Part shown: positions 7,598-15,601 of the stretch, one piece after another
How positions within the stretch are numbered: position 1 is the stretch's first letter
Layout: each line of letters opens with the position of its first letter
Origin: Lachnospiraceae bacterium UBA7110
Lineage (GTDB): Bacteria > Bacillota > Clostridia > Lachnospirales > Lachnospiraceae
NCBI GenBank assembly: GCA_002492295.1
Contig: DKYC01000039.1
Coordinates: 1 to 41,022, forward strand
DNA length: 41,022 nucleotides
Direction: 5' to 3'
Translations under genes and position numbers: made by a program
Notes under the pieces: model-generated
The model's input: the letters and a program-made list of their open reading frames with translations, nothing else
What the model was told of the DNA's origin: nothing
The model's database searches: none

Positions 7598-7687
7598 ATT
7601 CAGGCAAGGCTATTTGGAATCGTTCCGAAATAACGCTTCAAAGGCTATTTCCGGTTCCGGCTTCTGGATTCATGGCATATCGCCGGC

Positions 7688-7816
7688 TACTGTTCAGACA
7701 GGAATTAGCATTTACTGCTAATTCCGTGAGAAAACGTATCGCAGCCAAGTAAAAATCCATTTGCGAAGCAAATTTTGCATGGATTTTTACCTGTTACTGG
7801 AACGGAGTGAACAGTA
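7688..7816 (+). repeat. Structured intergenic repeat, copy A
   Basis: Outer arms TACTGTTCA and TGAACAGTA pair perfectly. Inside lie hairpin 1 (GGAATTAGCA, TTTAC loop, TGCTAATTCC, 7701-7725), the linker GTGAGAAAACGTATC, and hairpin 2 (12-bp arms 7749-7760 and 7779-7790 around a TTTGC-GAA-GCAAA inner hairpin). The 3' part GTTACTG/CAGTAAC can also pair with itself, competing with the outer stem. Shares architecture with copies B, C and D. Confidence 0.85.
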
Positions 7817-7891
7817 ACTATCGCCGAAATTTCACACAAAATTTATTTTACCGTTGAAAAGCAATTGAAAGAAACAAAAGGAGCAACTATA

Positions 7892-8694
7892 ATGAAGATA
7901 GTACCATTAAAGTATGATTTTTGCATGAAGGAGGTCATGGAAAACGAAACAGTACGGAAACATTTTATCAGCGATGTACTGGAAATTCCGCTGAACGACA
8001 TCAAATCCGTGCGGATGATGAATCCGTTTCTTTGGAAACGTTATCGGAAAGAAAAATTGGGCATTTTGGACATACAGCTTACACTGAATGACGATACAAA
8101 AATCAATATCGAAATGCAGGTGAAATATCATACGTATTGGAGGACACGTACCGTATTTTATCTTGCTAAAATGTTTACAGCGGATTTGCGGCGTGGGGAA
8201 GCGTACAAAAAAGCTAAGAAGTGCGTAGCGATAACAATACTGGATTTTAAACTGGACGAACGGGAAGCGTATCACACAAAGACCAGCCCAACCCGCTTGA
8301 TGAGTGGCACAGTCTGTTTAATGCAAAAACGGAGGAGGAGTTAGACGTGATATCATCGAAAACGAAAAATAAAGGAATTTTGGAAGCAGTCAGAGAAGTG
8401 AAGGAAATAAGCCTTACCGATAAAATCAGGTATGAGTATGAATTGCGTCTGAAAGCAAAACGCGACCGTGAAGCGGAGGACGAATTTGTCTATGGTCAAG
8501 GCAGAGAAGATGGAATTAAGATAGGCAGAAAAGATGGTATAAGGATAGGACAGGAGAAGGAAAAAGAAAGAAATATAGAGATATTAATTAGTACGCTGCG
8601 CGGACATGGGCTGACAGATGCTCAGATTGCATCAGACCTCATGGAAAAGTACGGACTTAGCAAAGAAGAAGCGGAAGAAAAAATAAAATCGTAG
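7892..8694 (+). pseudogene. Broken PD-(D/E)XK nuclease-family 'transposase' (Rpn/PDDEXK_2-like)
   Basis: The first part, read from ATG 7892 (AAAGGAG eight bases upstream), gives the typical family start (MKIVPLKYDFCMKEV) and the nuclease core (GILDIQLTL, INIEMQVK, RTVFYLAKMF, CVAITILDFKLDEREAYHT), then runs out of frame and stops at 8344. The second part continues in another frame from about 8270 (NPLDEWHSLFNAKTEEELD, KGILEAVREVKEISLT) to 8694, with the usual GxxxGxxxG-like tail. The segment normally between YHT and NPLDEW, several tens of residues, is missing. So the gene has an internal deletion with a frameshift. The family acts as recombination-promoting nucleases and is often called a transposase. 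The catalytic D..ExQ residues remain, so a truncated nuclease could still be made. Confidence 0.85.
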
Positions 8695-8760
8695 CAATAG
8701 CCATAGAACCCCCCGTTCTTGCCACTGCCTGCGAATTTGGGCGCAAGCACAAATTTGCCA

Positions 8761-8816
8761 TGTGAAAAATTTATTTTTCACACTACCCTCAGTGAGTTAT
8801 CTCGCTGGGGGTTTTT
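8761..8816 (+). terminator. Hairpin plus rho-independent terminator after the nuclease pseudogene
   Basis: A perfect TGTGAAAAA/TTTTTCACA hairpin (8761-8782) is followed by an 11-bp stem (8786-8796 with 8801-8811) with a TTAT loop and TTTTT. It separates the pseudogene from the regulator operon. Confidence 0.85.
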
Positions 8817-8857
8817 ATAAATTGGGGCATTTTTCAAGAAAACCAAAAAATGAGAAA

Positions 8858-8912
8858 TTCACAAGAAGTTCACATATAATTTCAGCGTGGTTTCAGCATT
8901 TTGATTTATGAT
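8858..8912 (+). promoter_or_regulatory. Promoter of the export operon with two sets of direct repeats
   Basis: TTTCAG (8880-8885), N5, TTTCAG (8891-8896), N10, TATGAT (8907-8912): the same geometry as the promoter at 7530-7562. Just upstream there is another pair, TTCACA-N5-TTCACA (8858-8874), followed by TATAAT (8875-8880). So either two overlapping promoters or two regulator sites are present. Confidence 0.7.
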
Positions 8913-8940
8913 GAAAAAAAGTTCGATAGGAGGAGCGCGT

Positions 8941-9612
8941 ATGAAACTGCTGTTGGCGGAGGACGAAAAATCGCTTTCCAATGCGTTGGTAACGATATTG
9001 GAAAAGAATCATTATTCGGTAGATGCGGTCTATGACGGTGCTGCAGCGTTGGAGTATTTAGCGGCGAACGTTTATGACGGTGCTATTTTGGACGTTATGA
9101 TGCCGAAGGCGGACGGCATTACGGTACTGAAAACGCTGCGCAGGGAAGGGAATATGATTCCTGTAATCATACTGACGGCAAGGTCGGATATTGCGGATAA
9201 AGTAAATGGTTTGGACAGCGGCGCAAATGATTACTTGGCAAAACCATTTGATTCCCGTGAGCTTTTGGCGCGGATTCGCACGATGATTCGGGTGCAGAAT
9301 CCGCCGGATGAAAAAGTGATGCAGACCGGAAACATTCAACTGAATCCGGAAACGTTGGAGCTTAGCTCGGAAAGCAGCAGTTTCCGGCTTGCAGGCAAGG
9401 AATTTCAAATGATGGAAATTTTGATGACAAATCCGGACAGTCTTATTGAAACGGATTATTTTATGGAAAAGGTTTGGGGGAGCGATTGCGGGGAAGAAAA
9501 ACAGGTAGTGTGGGTGTACATTTCTTTTTTGCGCAAAAAACTCAAGGCGCTTCATGCCAATATTCGGATTGCGGACGTAGATAGGAAAGGGTATCGATTG
9601 GTAACAGTTTAG
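8941..9612 (+). CDS. Orphan OmpR-family response regulator
   Basis: A 223-residue regulator with receiver domain (LLAEDEK, phospho-acceptor Asp51 in AILDVMMPKADGI, LTARSD, KPFDSREL) and an OmpR-type winged helix (LAGKEFQMMEIL, VWVYISFLRKKL, RKGYRLVTV). AGGAGG precedes ATG 8941; the in-frame ATG at 8908 lies in the -10 box and is excluded. No histidine kinase is adjacent. It heads a plus-strand run of export genes and likely controls them. Its last codons and the TAG stop are formed by the left arm of repeat element B. Phosphorylation may come from the kinase at 5571-6779, whose own regulator has the same promoter architecture; that is inference. Confidence 0.92.
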   Translation: MKLLLAEDEKSLSNALVTILEKNHYSVDAVYDGAAALEYLAANVYDGAILDVMMPKADGITVLKTLRREGNMIPVIILTARSDIADKVNGLDSGANDYLAKPFDSRELLARIRTMIRVQNPPDEKVMQTGNIQLNPETLELSSESSSFRLAGKEFQMMEILMTNPDSLIETDYFMEKVWGSDCGEEKQVVWVYISFLRKKLKALHANIRIADVDRKGYRLVTV

Positions 9613-9756
9613 TCCAGGACTTTGCATTTACTGCAAAGTCTGTGAAACAGTGTAGTGGCATAAATGCATCAAGCCACGGAACGTGGCTTTGACACCAACG
9701 AAGTGGTTTTGCATGGCTTGATGCTTGTAACAGGAAGCCGAAGGCTGAACTGTTAC
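9601..9756 (+). repeat. Structured intergenic repeat, copy B
   Basis: Outer arms GTAACAGTTTAG and CTGAACTGTTAC pair with one G-U. Hairpin 1 is GACTTTGCA, TTTAC loop, TGCAAAGTC (9618-9640); the linker is TGTGAAACAGTGTAGTGG; hairpin 2 has arms GCATCAAGCCA/TGGCTTGATGC (9666-9724) and two inner GAA-loop hairpins; hairpin 3 is AGCC-GAA-GGCT (9737-9747). The left arm contains the TAG stop codon of the upstream regulator gene. Confidence 0.85.
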
Positions 9757-9778
9757 ATCGATTGGAGGCAGCCGCGTT

Positions 9779-10360
9779 ATGACAGATGAGGAATTTTATA
9801 AAGAAGCATTAGGGGTGCTTAGGGACGCAGAGAGCTATCTTCTTTCACTGATTGGACAGTATCGGGACAGCTCTCCGATTATCAGTTGCAAGTCACGTAT
9901 CAAGTCCGCACAAAGCATGGTGGAAAAGCTGGAGCGTCAGGGATTTGAGATAACTTTGCAGTCTGCGCTTGAAAAAGTCTATGATGCTGTGGGCATTCGG
10001 ATTATTTGCGGGTTTGTCGATGATGTTTATCATGTTTCCGAATGGCTTGAGAATTGTTCGGGCATTGAGATTATTCACCGCAAAGATTATATTGCCTATC
10101 CAAAGCCGAATGGTTATCGCAGTCTTCACCTGTGCCTGCGGATTCGCGAAGGTACGGCTGCGGGCACTTTGGCGGAAATTCAAATCCGTACAATGGCAAT
10201 TGATTTTTGGGCGACACTGGAGCACAAATTAAAATATAAGCACAAGATACCGCATGAGGATTTGATTCGTAGGGAATTGAAACGGTGTGCGGATGAGATT
10301 GCTGCGACTGATATGTCCATGCAGACTATACGGGATATGCTGGCAGACGAGAATTTTTAA
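9779..10360 (+). CDS. RelA/SpoT-domain protein, small (p)ppGpp-synthetase-like
   Basis: A 193-residue protein that is only the synthetase domain, the size of RelP/RelQ-type small alarmone synthetases. Conserved blocks: KSRIKSAQSMVEKLER, DAVGIRIICGFVDDVY, the substrate loop RKDYIAYPKPNGYRSLH and the catalytic EIQIRTMAIDFWATLEHKLKYK. These enzymes transfer pyrophosphate from ATP to GTP or GDP in the cytoplasm. Hydrolase, TGS and ACT domains are absent. GGAGG precedes the ATG. Its position directly between an orphan regulator and three export adaptors is unusual and suggests alarmone production may accompany the same stress response. The 3' gap to the first adaptor is 65 bp with no terminator seen, so co-transcription is plausible. 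Confidence 0.88.
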   Translation: MTDEEFYKEALGVLRDAESYLLSLIGQYRDSSPIISCKSRIKSAQSMVEKLERQGFEITLQSALEKVYDAVGIRIICGFVDDVYHVSEWLENCSGIEIIHRKDYIAYPKPNGYRSLHLCLRIREGTAAGTLAEIQIRTMAIDFWATLEHKLKYKHKIPHEDLIRRELKRCADEIAATDMSMQTIRDMLADENF

Positions 10361-10425
10361 AAGAGCAAACGGATTTGCAACGGAATGCGCCGGATTGCAA
10401 ACGTCAGTAAAAATGGGGGATTAAC

Positions 10426-12153
10426 ATGGAGAATCAAGACGAACAGTTACAAGATACCGATGCGCTTGTAAAGAGGAGGAAATGGAAAAACAGGCTGAGC
10501 ATTGCCGCGGTCGTATTTGTCATAGCGGCGATATCGGCGGTGAGTATTGGCAATTATATGAGAACACGACAGGCAGGCTCTGCAGAGGAACTGGATGCAT
10601 TTGACCGTCATGGAGAACCGGGCGGTTTATCGGATATGGTAATGGCGTCGGGAACAACGTCTGTAGGAGTAGATGCCGTTACCTTTCAAATTGACTTCCT
10701 TGAAGATACGGACTTGTATGTGGAGAAAGTATATCTGTCAAACGGAGACAATGTGCAGGCAGGAGAAAAGTACATCAAGTTTACGGAGGAAAGTATCGCC
10801 GACGCAAGGGCGGCGTTAGAGGCGGAGGCGCTGAGTGCGAGCCTGTCTTACAGGAGTGGAGTCATTTCAAACGGGGAAAGCAAGCTGCAGGCGAAGTATA
10901 CTTACGATGCGGCAATGCTTGAGGCACAGTATGCGCAGCGGGTTTATGATGACACGGTTGCACAGCTTGAGGCGGATTATGCACAGGCAGTAAAGTCCTA
11001 TGAGGAAGCGCAGGAGGAATATAATACCTATTATGAATCTGTACAAAATAATTCGTTTTATGAAGAATATGACGTTGCGGATTTGAAGAAAGCGTATGAG
11101 GAAGCATATGATTTGTACGTGGACAGAAAATCGTATTGGGAAGTGACGGATGATGAGTTGAATAGCAGTCAGACTGACGGCAAGGAGATGTCCGCTTTGC
11201 CGACCTTGAGTGGTTCTACAAAAAATGACACAAGTGTCATAAATGTTACAAAAGAAGAAAGCCCGAACGAAGGGAATGCGGGGGATGATACTGCAAATGG
11301 AGATAACCCCAACGAAGAAAATCCGGACGGGGACAGTACAAACGAGGAGGAAAAACCTTCTCCTCCGGATAAAGGCGCAAGACCGGAAGGTTTTGGCGGT
11401 ATGGCAAAGCAGCAGGAGGAACAGAATGCCAAAAATGACCGCAAATGGATTGTAAAGACAATCAGTCTTTTGGAGCAGGAAATGGAGGAAGCGAAAGAAA
11501 ATTATGAAAAGGCGCTGGAATCGTATGAGGACGAAGTCAATTCTGCAGAATTAAAACTTCAAAAGCTGTCTAATCAGCTTGAAACGGCAAGGGAAGATTA
11601 TACCGATGCAGATGTTACTTATCAAAAAGAACTGCTCAGCGCCAAAACGACCTATGAAACGGCGGCGGCAAAGGGAAAGACGGCGCAAAATGATTATGAC
11701 ACGCAGCTTGCAAGCCTTGAGGACAGCCTTGACAGATTACAGGACGCCAAAGAGGAAGCGGAAAGCAATCTTGCCTTGTTTGAGGAGCTTGTGGGAGACG
11801 GATATCTGTATACCGAGGAGGCAGGAACGGTGCTTATGATTACGGCACAGGAAGGACAGACGCTTGTAGGGGGAAGTATGGTGATGGCATACAGTAACCC
11901 GAAAGAGATATCAGTGTCTGTATCGGTCAGTCAGGATGATATTGCCAAGTTGTATGTCGGTGAATCGGCGAATGTCACCATATCGGAGCATGGAAGCTAT
12001 AACGGTGTGATTGAAATGATTAATCCGGTATCTTCATCGGACAGCAGGACTTCTGTTGCCTATAGCGTAACAGTTCGTTTAGAAGGCGATGTAAGCGGAC
12101 TGGAACAAAATCTGACGGCGAATGTAGTATTTGGGAGTAACAGTTCAGATTAG
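10426..12153 (+). CDS. Membrane-fusion adaptor (HlyD/YknX-like), first of three; C-terminally short
   Basis: A 575-residue adaptor with one N-terminal membrane helix (about residues 25-43), a first half-lipoyl/barrel segment (DTDLYVEKVYLSNGDNVQAGEKYIKF), a long coiled coil interrupted by a low-complexity acidic linker (about residues 250-320), and the second half (DGYLYTEEAGTVLMITAQEGQTL, then the beta-barrel KEISVSVSVSQDDIAKLYVGE). It ends at LTANVVFGSNSSD, whereas both downstream paralogues continue for about 65-80 residues in the membrane-proximal domain. The stop is provided by repeat element C. Such adaptors work with MacB-type ABC transporters, in Gram-positives as in YknXYZ. The linker contains a 21-bp palindrome also found at 29928. 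Confidence 0.85.
   Translation: MENQDEQLQDTDALVKRRKWKNRLSIAAVVFVIAAISAVSIGNYMRTRQAGSAEELDAFDRHGEPGGLSDMVMASGTTSVGVDAVTFQIDFLEDTDLYVEKVYLSNGDNVQAGEKYIKFTEESIADARAALEAEALSASLSYRSGVISNGESKLQAKYTYDAAMLEAQYAQRVYDDTVAQLEADYAQAVKSYEEAQEEYNTYYESVQNNSFYEEYDVADLKKAYEEAYDLYVDRKSYWEVTDDELNSSQTDGKEMSALPTLSGSTKNDTSVINVTKEESPNEGNAGDDTANGDNPNEENPDGDSTNEEEKPSPPDKGARPEGFGGMAKQQEEQNAKNDRKWIVKTISLLEQEMEEAKENYEKALESYEDEVNSAELKLQKLSNQLETAREDYTDADVTYQKELLSAKTTYETAAAKGKTAQNDYDTQLASLEDSLDRLQDAKEEAESNLALFEELVGDGYLYTEEAGTVLMITAQEGQTLVGGSMVMAYSNPKEISVSVSVSQDDIAKLYVGESANVTISEHGSYNGVIEMINPVSSSDSRTSVAYSVTVRLEGDVSGLEQNLTANVVFGSNSSD
11224..11244. repeat. 21-bp palindrome-centred repeat inside a coding region, copy 1
   Basis: Core ATGACAC-AA-GTGTCAT. 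The full 21 bases are identical to 29928-29948 and are read in the same phase (NDTSVIN). It lies in the variable linker of the first adaptor. Confidence 0.7.
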
Positions 12154-12277
12154 GACTTCGCACCGTGCTGCGAAGTCCGTAAGAAAACGTAGTGGTCGAG
12201 ATGCATCAAGCCAACCGCGAAGCGGTTTTGGCATGGCTTGATGCTGGCAACAGGAAGCCGAAGGCTGAACTGTTGAC
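12137..12277 (+). repeat. Structured intergenic repeat, copy C
   Basis: Outer arms AACAGTTCAG (12139-12148) and CTGAACTGTT (12265-12274) pair perfectly. Hairpin 1 is GGACTTCGCA/TGCGAAGTCC (12153-12178), with loop CCGTGC instead of TTTAC. The linker is GTAAGAAAACGTAGTGG. Hairpin 2 has the same arms as copy B (12203-12213, 12234-12244) with inner ACCGC-GAA-GCGGT; hairpin 3 is AGCC-GAA-GGCT. The TAG stop of the first adaptor directly follows the left arm. Confidence 0.87.
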
Positions 12278-12300
12278 ATTTGAGGAAAAGGGAGACAAAA

Positions 12301-13932
12301 ATGGAAGGTCAGGAAAAGACGGAAAAGAAGCGTCTGACAAAGCGCAGTAAAAAAAATATTGCCGTGATAACAATTCTTATTATGACAATTATAACAGCTT
12401 CCTGCTACACGCTTTTTATCAAACCCTTACAAAGTGTAGAAAATTGGGAGTACATGGAATATACAGTACAACATGGAACGCTGCAGAATATTGTGACAGA
12501 GAGCGGTTCTGTTTCGCTTGGCATTACCACACAGTTATATGACCTTGACATTTCTACGGACAGCAGCGACGATGAGGATGACGAAGACGACGAGGAGGAA
12601 AATGAGAAATACCTGAAAGTAGAGGAAGTCTACGCCGCCGTCGGTCAGCGTGTGAAGGAAGGAGACCAAGTATATCAATTCACGCAGGAAAGCATTGATT
12701 CCGTGCGCAAGGCGCTTACATATGAAAAAACAGAAAAGCAGATTGCACTCGCGCAGGTTCAGACACAATATGAAATCGGTGTGCTGGAAGCAGAACTGTC
12801 CCGTAATGAGACACTGCTTGACACCTCGTTGGCGCAGACTGTCTATGATACCGCAATCGCACGCCTTTCCAATGAGATGTCGTCAAAAAGCCTCGAAATC
12901 CAGCAACTGTTAAAAGACATTTATCAATTACAGTGCGACCTTACCGACGAGGATTATCTCGAAGAAAAGTCCAATATCATTGAAGCATATGAAAACGCAA
13001 TCAAAGGTGTGGATGACGCAAGTGAGGATTTTGCCACAAACCGGGTAGAGGCAGCCGATACATTTTTATCCGCCAAAACCGCTTATGAAAATTTTTTCGA
13101 CCAGTTTGATGAGTCAAACAAGCAGATAACGGATAAAGTCGAGGAAGTCTATGAAATCGAGGAAGAAATATTATACAATCAAACCTTGCTGGAAAAAGAA
13201 CTTCTGGCAGCGAATCAGGAGCTTGCAGCTTCAAATGTAAACGGCTCCATTGCGGATGTCAAATACGAAAGCAGTCTTACAAGCTATGAGAATGCACGTT
13301 CTAAGGCGCAGCGGGAACTTGATGAGGCGGCAGAAAAGCTTGACGCATTTGAGGCATTTATCGGTGACGGAACCGTCTACGCCGAGGGAAGCGGGATTGT
13401 CACCGAGGTCGGATATGAAGAGGGCGATTATCTGATGAACACCGGAACCTTGATTGCGTTTGCAAAAGCGGAGGATATGACAGTATCGGTCGATGTGGCA
13501 CAGGAAGATGTTGTCACCATGAAAGTCGGCGACAGCGTAGACCTAAGTTTTTCGGCGTATGACGGAGAGGCTTATAACGGTATCATTGAGTCAATCACCA
13601 CAACAGCCACAAGCAGAAGTTCCGCCACAATCAGCTATCCCGTCGTGATTTCCATACAGGGTGATACCTCAAAACTTTACGGCGGAATGACGGCGGACGT
13701 GGCGTTTGTTACGGAGGAAGCGGCAGAAATCAGCTATGTGCTTAGGAAAGCAATTGTGGAGGAAGACGGAAAAAGCTTTCTGTACATAAAATCGGGAGAG
13801 AATTATGTTCTTACTCCTGTCACGACGGGATTCACAAATGGGGAATATATCGAAGTGAAAGACGGAATACCAGAGGGGGGCTGCTATTATATTAAAACAC
13901 TGGCAAACGGAGGGAGTGCAAATGAAGAATAA
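12301..13932 (+). CDS. Membrane-fusion adaptor (HlyD/YknX-like), second of three
   Basis: A 543-residue paralogue of its neighbours: N-terminal membrane helix (about residues 15-37), half-barrel segment with the shared FTQESIDSVRKAL motif, coiled coil, second half-barrel (DGTVYAEGSGIVTEVGYEEGDYL) and a complete membrane-proximal C-terminus (FLYIKSGENYVLTPVTTGFTNGEYIEV). A very acidic run of Asp/Glu lies around residues 85-98 (coding bases about 12553-12608), absent from the other two; it could bind cations such as Ca2+. ATG 12301 follows GGGAG; an in-frame TTG at 12280 is too close to repeat element C. It overlaps the third adaptor by 11 bp. Confidence 0.87.
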   Translation: MEGQEKTEKKRLTKRSKKNIAVITILIMTIITASCYTLFIKPLQSVENWEYMEYTVQHGTLQNIVTESGSVSLGITTQLYDLDISTDSSDDEDDEDDEEENEKYLKVEEVYAAVGQRVKEGDQVYQFTQESIDSVRKALTYEKTEKQIALAQVQTQYEIGVLEAELSRNETLLDTSLAQTVYDTAIARLSNEMSSKSLEIQQLLKDIYQLQCDLTDEDYLEEKSNIIEAYENAIKGVDDASEDFATNRVEAADTFLSAKTAYENFFDQFDESNKQITDKVEEVYEIEEEILYNQTLLEKELLAANQELAASNVNGSIADVKYESSLTSYENARSKAQRELDEAAEKLDAFEAFIGDGTVYAEGSGIVTEVGYEEGDYLMNTGTLIAFAKAEDMTVSVDVAQEDVVTMKVGDSVDLSFSAYDGEAYNGIIESITTTATSRSSATISYPVVISIQGDTSKLYGGMTADVAFVTEEAAEISYVLRKAIVEEDGKSFLYIKSGENYVLTPVTTGFTNGEYIEVKDGIPEGGCYYIKTLANGGSANEE

Positions 13933-15601
13933 GGGAAAAATCCTAATCGGTGTCGGAGCAGGCGCCGTTACCGTGGGGATTATCGTCGTATTTGTCTGCC
14001 TTGCAGTGCGCCAAAACAGCGGGAAAGACGTGGTATACAGGGAAACAACGGTCGAATACGGAAACCTTACGGTCGGCATTTCCGATGATTCCTCAGTGGA
14101 AATCGGGACTTTGGAGCAGACGTTTGATTTGGATATTCGTGCGCTCGTAGACAGCGATTCTGCATCTGACAGCCAGTCAATGGGAAATGCATTTAGTGCA
14201 GCAGGTGCAATAGGTGCAGCGGGCGGCAATCGTGGAGGAATGATGTCCTTTGACTTGTTTGGCAGCGGATATACTTCGCAGGATCAGTCGCTCGAGGTCG
14301 CATCTGTAAACATTGCAGTCGGGCAGGAAATAAAAGAAGGCGATGTGCTCTACGAATTGACGCAGGAGAGCGTGGACGAAATCAGAGATGCGCTTTCCGA
14401 GGACATCAATGACACAAAGGCGGACTATGATGCTTTGCAGGTTGAGCAGAAAGCGTCAAGAACACAAGCGCAGCAAAAATATGACACTTATGTCACAAAT
14501 GGAAAGTTTGCACAGCTTGTATATGAGAATGCGCTGCAGGAGTATCAGGAAAAATTGGATGACGCCATAACGCAAGTGAATGACAAGCAGGACGAATATA
14601 ACGAAAAACTGTTAAAGATTTCCGAGGAAATGCAGGAGCTTGCCGATGCACAAGCTAATTTAAAAGAAGCACAGGGAGCAGTATCGGAAAATTATGCGGG
14701 GCGTTATGAGAATGCTTACTATTATACAGTTTACCTCAATACAAGGGATATGGCGCAGAGCCTGACGGAGCAGTTTGAGGAGGAGCTTGAGAGCCTGAAT
14801 GAGGAAGCGCAGCAGCTTGCCCTTGAGATACAGGAAGCAGTGCGCACCATGAATCAGGCACAATTGGATTATGAAAAGGCACAGCTGGAGTTGAAGCAGA
14901 CCTATGACATTGACGCTTATTATGCCAATGTGGCATTGGAGTGGTACAGTATTCAGACAGCAAGCCTTGACAATGAGCTGTCACAGGCAAAAGAGCGTTA
15001 TGATTCGTCGGTGGAGAAATTGGACGAATTTGACAGCTATGTGCAGAATAACTGCGTTTTGTCCGAGTATGACGGCGTGATAACCGATGTGACGCTTTCT
15101 GAGGGAGATACCATATCGGGGGGAAGCGCTCTTGTCGTGTTGTATGACAAGACGGCAGTAACGATGGACGTGGCGCTTTCCGAGGACGATTACAATGCAA
15201 TCGACAAAGACGGTACGGTTCACATTACATATACCGCATATCCAGATTTGGTTTATTCCGGAAAAATATCAGAAGTGTCGGATGCGGAATATGACAGCAG
15301 CTCGGGTTCTGTCTATTATACGGTTACGGTGACAGTGCAGGGCGATGTGTCCGGACTGTATGAGGGCATGACAGGCAGCGTGACATTTGTGACAAATGAA
15401 ACAAAAGAAGTTTGTTACGTTTCTAACAGGGCAATTTCAAGGGAAGGCACGCACTCTTATGTAAAAATGCGTGATGCAAACGGAAAGGTGATAACAAAAG
15501 AAGTCACTACGGGATTTTCCGACGGCGTGAATGTTGAAATTGCGGAAGGGCTTTCGAAAGGGGATGTTGTTCTGATTGAAAGTAAGGTGGGCGAATCATG
15601 A
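13922..15601 (+). CDS. Membrane-fusion adaptor (HlyD/YknX-like), third of three
   Basis: A 559-residue paralogue: membrane helix at about residues 7-29, a Gly/Ala/Met-rich insertion (about residues 84-115) inside the first half-barrel, the shared LTQESVDEIRDAL motif, a long coiled coil, the second half-barrel (NCVLSEYDGVITDVTLSEGDTI) and a complete C-terminus (SYVKMRDANGKVITKEVTTGF). ATG 13922 lies after GGAGGG within the end of the second adaptor. The stop overlaps the permease start (ATGA), so translation is coupled. The adaptor should form a ring or partial ring outside the membrane around the MacB-type permease. Confidence 0.87.
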   Translation: MKNKGKILIGVGAGAVTVGIIVVFVCLAVRQNSGKDVVYRETTVEYGNLTVGISDDSSVEIGTLEQTFDLDIRALVDSDSASDSQSMGNAFSAAGAIGAAGGNRGGMMSFDLFGSGYTSQDQSLEVASVNIAVGQEIKEGDVLYELTQESVDEIRDALSEDINDTKADYDALQVEQKASRTQAQQKYDTYVTNGKFAQLVYENALQEYQEKLDDAITQVNDKQDEYNEKLLKISEEMQELADAQANLKEAQGAVSENYAGRYENAYYYTVYLNTRDMAQSLTEQFEEELESLNEEAQQLALEIQEAVRTMNQAQLDYEKAQLELKQTYDIDAYYANVALEWYSIQTASLDNELSQAKERYDSSVEKLDEFDSYVQNNCVLSEYDGVITDVTLSEGDTISGGSALVVLYDKTAVTMDVALSEDDYNAIDKDGTVHITYTAYPDLVYSGKISEVSDAEYDSSSGSVYYTVTVTVQGDVSGLYEGMTGSVTFVTNETKEVCYVSNRAISREGTHSYVKMRDANGKVITKEVTTGFSDGVNVEIAEGLSKGDVVLIESKVGES

